Shown: positions 1 through 6,415, numbered from the stretch's first letter. The stretch is 6,659 nt of DNA from CAYGHG01 sp964349515 (GCA_964349515.1 CAYGHG010000130.1:1-6659); one strand, 5' to 3'. The notes: generated by a model not told the origin, from the letters alone. Numbers and translations are program-made.

Positions 1-3
1 TTT

Positions 4-50
4 GTCCACGATGTGATGACAGTAAAAACTGTCCACGATGTGGTGATAGT
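4..50. repeat. Two-copy direct repeat, 27-bp period
   Basis: Positions 4-23 and 31-50 are 20-bp copies beginning GTCCACGATGTG and differing at two positions. A 7-nt A-rich spacer separates them. Each copy contains a small dyad (CCAC-GAT-GTGG in the second copy), as a protein-binding site would. Further copies may lie beyond the left edge. It could be the end of an insertion sequence with tandem transposase sites, but no transposase is visible, so that reading is a guess. Confidence 0.6.
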
Positions 51-148
51 TGTCAGTTATAAGTTAAGAAGACAGAAGACAAGAGACAAAAGTAAAAACA
101 AAATACAAATAAAGGCTTTCGATAGCCATTGCCTTGTGCGAGTCGTAA

Positions 149-167
149 CCCCCTTTCCCAAAGGGGG
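149..167. repeat. Short GC-rich inverted repeat
   Basis: CCCCCTTT (149-156) and AAAGGGGG (160-167) form a perfect 8-bp stem around CCC. A 10-bp palindrome GGCTTAAGCC (166-175) overlaps its right arm. No T-tract follows, so a terminator is unlikely on the + strand. The second hairpin at 227-257 reuses the same C-run/TTT/G-run theme, which suggests related repeat debris. Confidence 0.55.
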
Positions 168-226
168 CTTAAGCCATAAACTATAAAGATACTGTATATA
201 ATAGTGTGTAATTTGGTTCTTGATGT

Positions 227-257
227 AAAACCTCGCCCCCTTTGGGGGAGAGGTTTT
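227..257. repeat. Inverted repeat, 13 bp plus one mismatch
   Basis: AAAACCTC (227-234) and CCCCC (236-240) pair with GGGGG (244-248) and GAGGTTTT (250-257). There is one G/A mismatch (235/249) and a TTT loop. The 3' arm ends in TTTT, so some terminator activity on the + strand is conceivable. The symmetry and its position inside 204-366 suggest a repeat element instead. Confidence 0.6.
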
Positions 258-301
258 GGTGAGGGGGGTACTTTTAAGCCTTTAAAACGCCCTCATCCCG
301 G

Positions 302-325
302 CCTTCTCCCGCAAGCGGGAGAAGG
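302..325. repeat. Perfect 11-bp inverted repeat (CCTTCTCCCGC/GCGGGAGAAGG)
   Basis: The arms at 302-312 and 315-325 are exactly complementary around AA. The core CTCCCGCAAGCGGGAG resembles a type of extragenic palindrome common in many bacterial genomes; this is from memory and not searched. No T-run follows immediately; the nearest starts about 20 nt later (349-355). Confidence 0.6.
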
Positions 326-398
326 AGAATAGCCTGTTATTACAAGTCTTTTTTTCAATTACACACAATCCCTTACATTACCAACTATAAAAACAACT

Positions 399-427
399 TT
401 GCTTTAAACTGTTTTTTATGCTATTCT
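399..427 (+). promoter_or_regulatory. Promoter of the rpsO-pnp operon, sigma-70 type with extended -10
   Basis: The -35 box TTGCTT (399-404) and -10 box TATTCT (422-427) are separated by exactly 17 nt. A TG dinucleotide at 419-420, one base before the -10 box, makes an extended -10. Transcription would begin near 433-435, giving an rpsO leader of about 138 nt. The region around the boxes is AT-rich, as expected. Confidence 0.65.
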
Positions 428-433
428 ACTGGT

Positions 434-571
434 GCTGAAAATGCGGGGTTGACCGACTAGCCGACGGCTGCCCGGCAAAAATTATGGAATGCGATTCCGG
501 ATTCCGGCGATCAAATCACCGTTTGATCCTGATACGCAGCCCTAATTCCATTTTCGGAAAGGAGATTTACA
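434..571 (+). promoter_or_regulatory. Structured rpsO leader RNA, candidate S15 autoregulatory element
   Basis: Several stems can be drawn by eye. One is 446-448/471-473 (GGG/CCC), with 443-444/475-476 outside a G/G mismatch. Another is AGCC/GGCT at 459-462/466-469. The outer stem is ATGGAAT/ATTCCAT (484-490/545-551), enclosing GCG/CGC (491-493/535-537), CCGG/CCGG (497-500/504-507) and the perfect 7-bp hairpin GATCAAA/TTTGATC (509-515/522-528). ATTCC at 545-549 could alternatively pair with GGAAA(T) around 556-559, next to the Shine-Dalgarno. S15 is known to bind structured leaders of its own mRNA in several bacterial groups. Assigning that role here is inference. Confidence 0.5.
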
Positions 572-841
572 ATGGCGTTGGTGAAAGAAAAAAAGACACA
601 ACTGATTCAGACTTATAAGGTGCACGAAAAAGACACGGGTTCCCCGGAGGTACAGGCCGCAATACTTACCGAGAAAATCACTTACTTGACCGAGCATCTA
701 AAAAAGCACAAAAAAGACGTTCACTCCAGGCAGGGGCTTTTGAAGATGGTCAATAAAAGGCGCAGCCTTCTTGACTACCTGAAAAAGAAAAGCTATGACA
801 GGTATGCAGCAGTCATAGAGAAATTAAAAATCAGGAAATAA
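572..841 (+). CDS. rpsO: 30S ribosomal protein S15
   Basis: This is the primary 16S rRNA-binding protein of the small-subunit platform; it binds the central-domain three-way junction early in 30S assembly. At 89 residues it matches the usual family length exactly. Family signatures are present: DTGSPEVQ at residues 21-28, His42, HKKD at 46-49, HSRQGLLKMV at 51-60 and KRRSLLDYL at 62-70. The ATG at 572 follows GGAAAGGAG (557-565) at good spacing. pnp begins 14 nt downstream, the classic bacterial rpsO-pnp arrangement. That gap is too short for the RNase III-type hairpin found between these genes in E. coli, so regulation more likely sits in the leader ahead of rpsO. Confidence 0.98.
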   Translation: MALVKEKKTQLIQTYKVHEKDTGSPEVQAAILTEKITYLTEHLKKHKKDVHSRQGLLKMVNKRRSLLDYLKKKSYDRYAAVIEKLKIRK

Positions 842-855
842 GGGAGAAGGCAAAT

Positions 856-2958
856 ATGGCAGAATATATCAAGGAATCAATAGAAGTAGGCGGTAAGACA
901 ATATCACTTGAAACCGGCAAGATGGCAAAACAGGCCTCTGGCGCGGTTGTGGTAAGATGCGGTGACACCATGGTGCTGACAACAGCCGTAGCGTCAAAAG
1001 AACCCAAACCAAACGCGGATTTTTTCCCGCTTACGGTTGAATACAGGGAAAAGTTCTACGCAGCCGGCAAAATACCGGGCGGCTTTTTCAAGCGCGAAGG
1101 AAAGTCAAGGGATTCCGAAGTCCTCACAATGAGGCTTACAGACAGGCCGATCAGGCCGCTGTTTCCGGAAGGCTTTTTCTATGAAGTGCAGATAATAAGC
1201 TCGGTTATTTCATATGACGGCGTAAACAGGCCTGACATCCTGTCGCTTATCGGCGCGTCAGCCGCTCTCACAATCTCGGATATTCCTTTTGCAGGGCCTG
1301 TTGCGGCTGTAAAGGCTTCAATGATTGACGGAAACATCGTAATCAATCCGACTGAAAAGGAAGAGGAAAAAGCGCTGGTGACCATAGTTGTAGCGGGTAC
1401 TGCGGACGCTGTTACGATGGTGGAGGGAGAGGCAAAGGAAGCAAGTGAGGAGCAGGTGCTCTCGGTAATAGCCGAAGGCCACGAGCAGATTAAAAAAATA
1501 ACCGCCTTTATCGCGGCTTTCAGGGAAAAATGCGGCAAGGAAAAAAGGCAGGTTGTGCTTCACGAAATAGACCCTGCACTCAGGGAAAAAGTCAATTCGC
1601 TTGCAAAAGCCAAAGTAACTGAGGCATTTAAGATTTCCGAAAAAATAGCACGCCAGGACGCGATAAGCGCCGCAAAGAAAGAGGCAGTTTCCGTGCTTGA
1701 AGCCGAACTCGGAGCGGAAGGTTACGCGGAAAAGAAAAGCGACATTTCGATGCTTCTTGAAGAGGTTGAAGCTTCCGTAATAAGGGGGCGCATAGTAAAT
1801 GAGTCTGTAAGGCCGGACGGAAGGTCATTCGACGAGATAAGGCCGATTTTCTGTGAGACTTCGGTGCTGCCGAGGGCTCACGGTACAGGATTGTTTACCA
1901 GAGGGCAGACACAGGCTCTCGTGGTCTGTACGCTCGGTTCCGAAGACGACGCGCAGGATTTGGACGAACTCACGGGACAGGCAGTAAAGAACTACACTTT
2001 CCAGTACAATTTTCCGCCATTTTCAACCGGCGAAGTAAAACCTATCAGGGGTGTCGGACGCAGGGAAATAGGCCACGGAAACCTGGCTGAGCGCGCGCTG
2101 AAAGCGGTTATTCCTTCAAAAGAAGAATTCCCTTACACGGTGCAGGTTGTTTCCGACATACTTGAGTCAAACGGATCTTCGTCAATGGCGTCAGTCTGCG
2201 GCGGCTCTCTCGCGCTTATGGACGCGGGCGTGCCTGTGAAGAAACCGGTAGCCGGAATCGCAATGGGCCTTATCAAGGAAGAGGGCAAATTCATAACCTT
2301 AACCGACATACAGGGCGCAGAGGACCATTTCGGAGACATGGATTTCAAGGTGGCGGGCACTCAGGACGGCATCACTGCCATACAGATGGACATAAAAATT
2401 AACGGCGTGACAAATGAGATAATGAAAGACGCGCTTGACAAGGCTAAAAAAGCAAGGCTGTTCATCCTGAATGAAAAGATGATTCCCTGCATTGCGGAGC
2501 CGAGGAAAGAAATGTCGCCTTATGCGCCGAAAATGAAGGTAATAACAATCAGCAAAGACAGAATCAAAGATTTAATCGGGCCGGGCGGCAAGAATATCAA
2601 GAAGATAACCGAAGAGACCCAGGCAAAGATAGACATAGAGCAGGACGGTTCGGTCAGGATTTACGCGAGTGACGAAACCGTATTGCAAGACGCCATAAGG
2701 ATGGTTAAGCAGTTTACGGCAGAGCCGGAGCTTGGCGAGATTTATGAAGGCGAAGTGGTAAAAATAATGCCTTTCGGCGCGTTTGTAAACATAATGCCGG
2801 GATGCGACGGGCTTGTCCACGTGTCGGCCATATCAACCTCAAGGGTTGAAAAAGTGGAAGACGCGCTCAAAGAGGGCCAGAGAGTAAAAGTTCTGGTTAA
2901 GGATATTGACAGAAAAACCGGAAAAATCTCGCTCTCTATGAAAGACGTTCAGCAGTAA
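856..2958 (+). CDS. pnp: Polyribonucleotide nucleotidyltransferase (PNPase)
   Basis: This enzyme degrades RNA 3' to 5' using phosphate and releases nucleoside diphosphates; it can also run in reverse to add tails. It acts as a cytoplasmic trimer in mRNA turnover. At 700 residues it has the full family layout: first RNase PH domain (about 10-145), all-alpha linker (about 240-310), second RNase PH domain (from VRPDGR at 318 to about 550), KH domain with GPGG at 575-578, and S1 domain (about 626-696). Catalytic and phosphate-site residues are intact: DRPIRPLFP (96-104, Arg97 and Arg100), the NGSSSM serines 441-443, and Asp490 and Asp496 in EDHFGDMD. The start is supported by GGGAG/AAGG at 842-850. 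I see nothing degraded or unusual in it. Confidence 0.98.
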   Translation: MAEYIKESIEVGGKTISLETGKMAKQASGAVVVRCGDTMVLTTAVASKEPKPNADFFPLTVEYREKFYAAGKIPGGFFKREGKSRDSEVLTMRLTDRPIRPLFPEGFFYEVQIISSVISYDGVNRPDILSLIGASAALTISDIPFAGPVAAVKASMIDGNIVINPTEKEEEKALVTIVVAGTADAVTMVEGEAKEASEEQVLSVIAEGHEQIKKITAFIAAFREKCGKEKRQVVLHEIDPALREKVNSLAKAKVTEAFKISEKIARQDAISAAKKEAVSVLEAELGAEGYAEKKSDISMLLEEVEASVIRGRIVNESVRPDGRSFDEIRPIFCETSVLPRAHGTGLFTRGQTQALVVCTLGSEDDAQDLDELTGQAVKNYTFQYNFPPFSTGEVKPIRGVGRREIGHGNLAERALKAVIPSKEEFPYTVQVVSDILESNGSSSMASVCGGSLALMDAGVPVKKPVAGIAMGLIKEEGKFITLTDIQGAEDHFGDMDFKVAGTQDGITAIQMDIKINGVTNEIMKDALDKAKKARLFILNEKMIPCIAEPRKEMSPYAPKMKVITISKDRIKDLIGPGGKNIKKITEETQAKIDIEQDGSVRIYASDETVLQDAIRMVKQFTAEPELGEIYEGEVVKIMPFGAFVNIMPGCDGLVHVSAISTSRVEKVEDALKEGQRVKVLVKDIDRKTGKISLSMKDVQQ

Positions 2959-2962
2959 AAAA

Positions 2963-4027
2963 ATGAAATACACGCAGTATATAAACAACGGCCTGCCCGC
3001 GTCTGACGCGGGCAGGCTTTTGCTTTTTCCCGGCAGGGTAATACGCGGCGAGGGCGTGATACACGCGGCGGGCGGGTTTCTTGAGGGTGCGGCAGTTGTC
3101 GCGGGGCCCTATGTGATGAGAAAATTCGTAAGAGAAACGCTGAAGCCGGAGGGGGCGTTTGAAATAGTTTTTCAGGGGCTCCCGTCGCCTGCAGAGTTCT
3201 ACAGGATAACCGCGCTGTTGAAGGAAAAAGGCATTAATAAAATTGTCTGTTTTGGCGGGGGAAAGGCTCTTGACACCTGTAAATTCATAAAAAAACAGAA
3301 TTCAGGGCTTGAGCTTACCGCCGTGCCGACGTCGGCCGCGACCTGCGCGGCTTTCACTCCGGTATCAGTTATGTATGACAAAGAAGGCGCTTATTTGAAC
3401 ACAGTTGATTCAGAGCCGCCTGATACTGTTATCATAGACTACGAAATAATGAGGGCGCTGCCAAAGGTGTTTTTCGCAGCGGGAGCGGCTGATACTGCCG
3501 CAAAGTTTTTTGAGGCCGCGGCGCAGGCCTCTTTGCAGTCACAGAGAAACGTATTTGACCTGCAGGCGGAAAGCTCCTCGAGGGTTATATTTGAAAGGCT
3601 GGAGGCTTTGATTGTAAAAGCGTGGCGCAATTTGGGAAACGCCGAAACGGACGAAATGACGGATATAAACATAATACTCTCAGGCGAAATATCCTGCATA
3701 GCCAGCGAAAGCGCAACGGCGGGAATAGCGCACGCAGTCTCGCACGCGCTGACGCACATACCGGCGGCGCGGAAATTTCTTCACGGCGAGCACATAGGTG
3801 TTTCCCTGCTGGCTCAGGAGGCAATGCGCGGCTGTGCGGAGAATTTCGGGAGAATAGAGAGGCTTCTTGAAATAACAGAACTGCCGCTCAAGCTATCTGA
3901 TTTAGGGCTTAAAAAAGAAGACATTTCTTTTCTGGCTGATAAAACATCGGATATCTGCAGCAGTGAAAAAATTGAGGTGTCAGGCGGAAGGGATTTACTG
4001 TATAATACTTTTATGCATCTGATTTGA
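2963..4027 (+). CDS. Iron/zinc-containing alcohol dehydrogenase family protein, HcxA (YbdH)/glycerol dehydrogenase-like
   Basis: This is a probable NAD(P)-dependent cytosolic oxidoreductase with the dehydroquinate-synthase-like fold, 354 residues. The N-terminal half carries the nucleotide-binding loop GGGKALD at 98-104. VPTSAATCAAFTPVS follows and resembles E. coli HcxA (YbdH), where Cys replaces the Asp of GldA. Likely metal ligands are Asp177 in GAADTAAKFFEA, His257 or His261 in GIAHAVSHALTH, and His274 in LHGEH. The substrate could be a 2-hydroxy/2-keto acid, glycerol or a relative; it cannot be fixed from sequence. The family's G1P dehydrogenase branch is a less likely alternative. The ATG at 2963 is 4 nt after the pnp stop and has no Shine-Dalgarno, suggesting translational coupling. 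A terminator-like hairpin lies in its first codons, and the conserved part begins only near residue 20. A TTG at 3020, just after the hairpin, is therefore an alternative start. Confidence 0.8.
   Translation: MKYTQYINNGLPASDAGRLLLFPGRVIRGEGVIHAAGGFLEGAAVVAGPYVMRKFVRETLKPEGAFEIVFQGLPSPAEFYRITALLKEKGINKIVCFGGGKALDTCKFIKKQNSGLELTAVPTSAATCAAFTPVSVMYDKEGAYLNTVDSEPPDTVIIDYEIMRALPKVFFAAGAADTAAKFFEAAAQASLQSQRNVFDLQAESSSRVIFERLEALIVKAWRNLGNAETDEMTDINIILSGEISCIASESATAGIAHAVSHALTHIPAARKFLHGEHIGVSLLAQEAMRGCAENFGRIERLLEITELPLKLSDLGLKKEDISFLADKTSDICSSEKIEVSGGRDLLYNTFMHLI
2991..3028 (+). terminator. Terminator-like hairpin after pnp, inside the next gene's 5' end
   Basis: GCCTGCCCGCGT (2991-3002) and ACGCGGGCAGGC (3006-3017) are perfectly complementary around a 3-nt CTG loop. 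They are followed by TTTTGCTTTTT (3018-3028). This is the geometry of a strong intrinsic terminator, starting 32 nt after the pnp stop codon. It lies within codons 10-19 of the dehydrogenase gene if that gene starts at 2963, so it may act as an attenuator relieved by ribosomes. Coding by chance is unlikely given the 12-bp perfect stem and T-rich tail. Confidence 0.65.
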
Positions 4028-4036
4028 GGAGGAAAT

Positions 4037-4495
4037 ATGGCAGAAAAAAAGAAAAAAAAGCCGGATGAAGCAGTAAAGGGACCGCCCTACCCGGTTATTC
4101 CGCCCATACCTGACATAAAAAAAGAAGAAAGAAACCTCATAAACGTCCCGAAAACACTCCTGAAAAAAGAGGAGTGGGGCCTTTTAACAGTCCTTAACCT
4201 GCTGCTTGCGGGCATATTTCCCGCTTATTTTGTAAATATTCTGATGATTTCATTTTTTACCGAGATAGGCCATCTTTTTACCACTCATTTGACGGAAATT
4301 GAGAGAAAAAAACTACTTGAATTTGAAAAAGAGTTCAGGGAAGGCTATGAAAAAGAGACTGCGGGGCAGTACGCCGAAGCTGTTGCTGTTTATGAGGCGC
4401 TTATCCCGAAATACAGCTCAAATAAAAAAATAGCAAAGATAGCGGTTGACCGCATAGAGTACGTGGAGAAAACACTCTTAAACGGTAAGAAATAA
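4037..4495 (+). CDS. Lysine-rich single-membrane-segment protein with TPR-like tail, function unknown
   Basis: I do not recognise this 152-residue protein. It opens with a basic run (residues 4-8 all Lys) and a proline-rich stretch (PPYPVIPPIP, 16-25). A hydrophobic segment follows at about 48-75, ending near FFTEIGHLF, and is probably one membrane helix. The C-terminal part (about 90-147) is charged and helical, and includes GQYAEAVAVYEALIPKYSSN, which looks like a single TPR-type hairpin. The lysine-rich N-terminus favours a cytoplasmic N-end, which would put the TPR-like tail outside the cytoplasm. That orientation is uncertain. AGGAGG at 4027-4032, overlapping the preceding stop codon, gives a clear start at 4037. 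The next gene begins immediately after its stop, so the two are probably translated together. TPR-like sequence in both hints at a shared process. Confidence 0.75.
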   Translation: MAEKKKKKPDEAVKGPPYPVIPPIPDIKKEERNLINVPKTLLKKEEWGLLTVLNLLLAGIFPAYFVNILMISFFTEIGHLFTTHLTEIERKKLLEFEKEFREGYEKETAGQYAEAVAVYEALIPKYSSNKKIAKIAVDRIEYVEKTLLNGKK

Positions 4496-6319
4496 ATGTT
4501 CTGCGTAAAATGCGGCAAAAAGAATGAAAATGACGCAAAGTTCTGCCGCTACTGCGGGTCGCAGATTAAAACGCAGGAAGAAAGAATTTCCGAGGCATCA
4601 GGCTTTATAGGTTCGGGCAGGTTTAAGGAGGCGCTTGATATTCTTCAGGCTGACGGGGATAAAAACCCCCAAACCGCCGGGCTTATTGCGGACTCTTATT
4701 TTGGGATGATGGAATATGAAAAAGCAACCCGGCTCTATCTTTCAATCCCTTTAAATAAACGGCGCTGGGACACGCTTTTTAACCTGTCGCTCGCGGCAAT
4801 CAACAGAAGTGATACGGCAGGCGCGATTGAATACCTCTCGTCGATTGAAACCGCTTCCATAAAGACAGATGAATCAGCTTTTTACGCAAATAAATACAGG
4901 GACCCGAAAAAAGCCGCGGCGGACATCTGCCTGTATCTCGGGGCTCTGCTAAAAAGCGAAGGCAGGCTTGACGAGGCGTATGCCGCTTTTGTGACCGCGG
5001 CAGGCTACGCGCCGGACTCCGAACTGGCATACGCGAATATCGGGGACATTGCCTTTAAAAATGACAAGTATGACGAAGCGATTGAATACTATCTAAAGGC
5101 GATAGGCGCAACCGGCGACAATCTGAAAAAGTCCTCGCTTTACAATGACTTGGGCTTTGCGTATTTCAGAAAAGGCGGAGTGGAAGAGGCCGTAGATTCA
5201 TTTAAGCATGCGCTGAAACTCAACCCCGACAACAAAAACGCGCTTCATAATCTCGGTGTGATGTATGTAAAAAACGGGATGCAGGAAAATGTAAAGGACG
5301 ATTACAGGGAGTTTTTAAAGCAGCACGACGGCGTGGACATAGTTTTCAATCTTTCGCGCTCGATTATGAACGCCGCGCGCGAAGAGTCCGCTTCCTCTGA
5401 CGCAGTGGACTTTGCCGGAGATGACGTAAAAATGAAAGCGGTAAAAGAGATTATTGTAAAGGCGGCTGAAACAGACGGTACGGTTCTCGTACTCGGGGAA
5501 AACGGTACGGGAAAAGAACTCGCCGCCCGTGCGATACATAAATTAAGCAGAAGGGCTGAAATGCCGTTTGTGGTGGTAAACTGCGGGGCGCTTCCGGAAT
5601 CGCTTCTTGAGTCCGAGCTCTTTGGCCACGAGAAGGGCTCGTTTACAGGGGCGCATAAGGAACGAAAGGGGAGATTTGAACTCGCCGAGGGGGGCACTGT
5701 TTTTCTGGATGAGATAGGCGATATATCCCCCGCTATGCAGGTGAAACTCTTAAGGGTGGTTCAGCAAAGGGAGTTTGAAAGGGTGGGAGGGTCTGACACA
5801 ATAAAAGCGGATGTCAGGATAATAGCCGCCACAAACCGCGACCTTAAAAAAATGGCGGCAGAGGGGAAGTTCAGGGAAGACCTTTTCTACAGGCTTTACG
5901 TCCTGCCTGTCAGCCTTCCTCCCCTTAGGGAGCGCGGAAATGACATAATGCTTCTTGCCGGAAAATTTCTTTCTGATTTTTCTGCAAAATACGGAAGAGT
6001 TTTTACAGGATTTTCACCCGAGGCGTCGCGCGCGATGCTGCGCTACCGCTGGCCGGGCAATGTCAGGGAGCTTGAAAATACAATAGAGAGGATAGCAACC
6101 CTGTATGACGGCGGGCAGGTTGAGGAAGCCCATCTGCCGGAAGAGATTAACGACAGCGTTGTTTCTCAGGAGGCAAAGGATGATGAAGGTGAAAAAGAGG
6201 GGATAATGGCGGCTTTAAAGAGCGTGAATTACTCAAAGACAAAGGCTGCAAAACTGCTGGGGATAAGCAGGGTGGCCCTGTGGAAAAAAATGAAAAAACA
6301 AGGAATCAAGTTAACATAA
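4496..6319 (+). CDS. Sigma-54-dependent transcriptional activator with N-terminal zinc ribbon and TPR repeats
   Basis: This 607-residue enhancer-binding protein would remodel sigma-54 RNA polymerase using ATP. A zinc ribbon is formed by Cys3, Cys6, Cys17 and Cys20. Residues about 30-265 are helical repeats; the clearest TPRs are near 178-262 (for example YDEAIEYYLKAI and VEEAVDSFKHALKLNPDN). The AAA+ domain has Walker A GENGTGKE (334-341), the sigma-54 contact loop GSFTGA (381-386, a variant of GAFTGA), Walker B VFLDE (402-406) and likely arginine fingers Arg460 and Arg466 in FREDLFYRL. RWPGNVRELE follows. A Fis-type HTH ends the protein (about 575-605; KTKAAKLLGISRVALWKKM). There is no receiver, GAF or PAS domain, so TPR or zinc-ribbon contacts probably supply the input. 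The ATG directly abuts the previous stop with only a weak Shine-Dalgarno, indicating coupling. A binding-site array overlaps its last codons. Confidence 0.93.
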   Translation: MFCVKCGKKNENDAKFCRYCGSQIKTQEERISEASGFIGSGRFKEALDILQADGDKNPQTAGLIADSYFGMMEYEKATRLYLSIPLNKRRWDTLFNLSLAAINRSDTAGAIEYLSSIETASIKTDESAFYANKYRDPKKAAADICLYLGALLKSEGRLDEAYAAFVTAAGYAPDSELAYANIGDIAFKNDKYDEAIEYYLKAIGATGDNLKKSSLYNDLGFAYFRKGGVEEAVDSFKHALKLNPDNKNALHNLGVMYVKNGMQENVKDDYREFLKQHDGVDIVFNLSRSIMNAAREESASSDAVDFAGDDVKMKAVKEIIVKAAETDGTVLVLGENGTGKELAARAIHKLSRRAEMPFVVVNCGALPESLLESELFGHEKGSFTGAHKERKGRFELAEGGTVFLDEIGDISPAMQVKLLRVVQQREFERVGGSDTIKADVRIIAATNRDLKKMAAEGKFREDLFYRLYVLPVSLPPLRERGNDIMLLAGKFLSDFSAKYGRVFTGFSPEASRAMLRYRWPGNVRELENTIERIATLYDGGQVEEAHLPEEINDSVVSQEAKDDEGEKEGIMAALKSVNYSKTKAAKLLGISRVALWKKMKKQGIKLT

Positions 6320-6346
6320 GTTAACACTTTGTTAACAAAGGTTAAC
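6310..6346. promoter_or_regulatory. Four phased GTTAAC boxes, candidate enhancer for the sigma-54 activator
   Basis: GTTAAC occurs at 6310-6315, 6320-6325, 6331-6336 and 6341-6346. Start-to-start spacing is 10, 11 and 10 bp, close to one DNA turn, so all boxes face the same side. The third sits in the 14-bp perfect palindrome CTTTGTTAACAAAG (6327-6340). The array begins in the last codons of the activator gene and its centre lies about 98 bp before the predicted start of the downstream transcript, a normal distance for sigma-54 activator sites. That this activator binds here is inference. Confidence 0.65.
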
Positions 6347-6355
6347 ACATATTAC

Positions 6356-6384
6356 TTGCCTTTCTAAAGAAAACCCTTTAAAAT
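6356..6384 (+). promoter_or_regulatory. Alternative sigma-70 promoter candidate
   Basis: TTGCCT (6356-6361) and TAAAAT (6379-6384) are separated by 17 nt, matching -35 (4/6) and -10 (5/6) boxes. A transcript from about 6391 would include the inverted repeat at 6406-6436 as an RNA hairpin. It competes with the sigma-54 reading. In this AT-rich gap such a match could be chance. Confidence 0.3.
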
Positions 6385-6399
6385 AAAGCATAAGACTAA

Positions 6400-6415
6400 C
6401 GGCACAATAATTGCT
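6400..6415 (+). promoter_or_regulatory. Sigma-54 (-24/-12) promoter of the 64-aa gene
   Basis: CGGCACAATAATTGCT matches the consensus TGGCACG-N4-TTGCW except for C in place of the first T and A in place of the G after GGCAC. GG at 6401-6402 and GC at 6413-6414 are exactly 12 bp apart, as required. Transcription would start near 6426, leaving a leader of about 24 nt containing a strong Shine-Dalgarno. A sigma-54 activator gene ends 80 bp upstream, and the GTTAAC array lies between. Confidence 0.7.

Larger units (their letters stand above)
204..366. mobile_element. Possible MITE-like element (163 bp) with 10-bp terminal inverted repeats
   Basis: GTGTGTAATT at 204-213 is the exact reverse complement of AATTACACAC at 357-366. 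Between them lie two strong hairpins. One is 227-257 (AAAACCTC-g-CCCCC, loop TTT, GGGGG-a-GAGGTTTT). The other is 302-325 (CCTTCTCCCGC/GCGGGAGAAGG). In addition, TGAGGG (260-265) can pair with CCCTCA (290-295). The element has no coding capacity. Terminal repeats plus nested palindromes fit a small non-autonomous mobile or extragenic palindromic element. I see no clear target-site duplication, so the boundaries are tentative. Confidence 0.4.
1..398. other. Gene-free region with direct repeats and GC-rich palindromes
   Basis: I see no credible gene here on either strand. A frame starting at base 1 stays open to a TAA at 184-186, but it runs through low-complexity purine-rich DNA (about 60-110) and a palindrome, so it does not look coding. 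The stretch contains a direct repeat at the left edge, an inverted repeat at 149-167 (arms CCCCCTTT/AAAGGGGG), a 10-bp palindrome GGCTTAAGCC at 166-175, and a possible element at 204-366. It ends at the -35 box of the rpsO promoter. Confidence 0.7.

Noticed and set aside
4..50. CRISPR array
   Set aside because: There are only two 20-bp copies with a 7-nt spacer, so it does not have repeat/spacer geometry.
1..186. Frame open from base 1 to TAA at 184-186, as the tail of a gene entering from the left
   Set aside because: The translation is low-complexity and basic, and it runs through a repeat and a palindrome. Nothing in it resembles a known protein end.
302..355. Intrinsic terminator from hairpin 302-325 and the T-run at 349-355
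   Set aside because: The T-run begins 23 nt after the stem, too far for termination. It is better explained as a repeat element.
430..445. A second -24/-12 promoter (TGGTGCT...ATGCG) ahead of rpsO
   Set aside because: GG and GC are 12 bp apart, but the other consensus bases do not match. The sigma-70 extended -10 promoter just upstream is far better.
1179..1828. Minus-strand open frames opposite pnp
   Set aside because: They are shadows of the intact pnp gene, with no Shine-Dalgarno and no recognisable product. The same holds for the open frames opposite the dehydrogenase and the activator.
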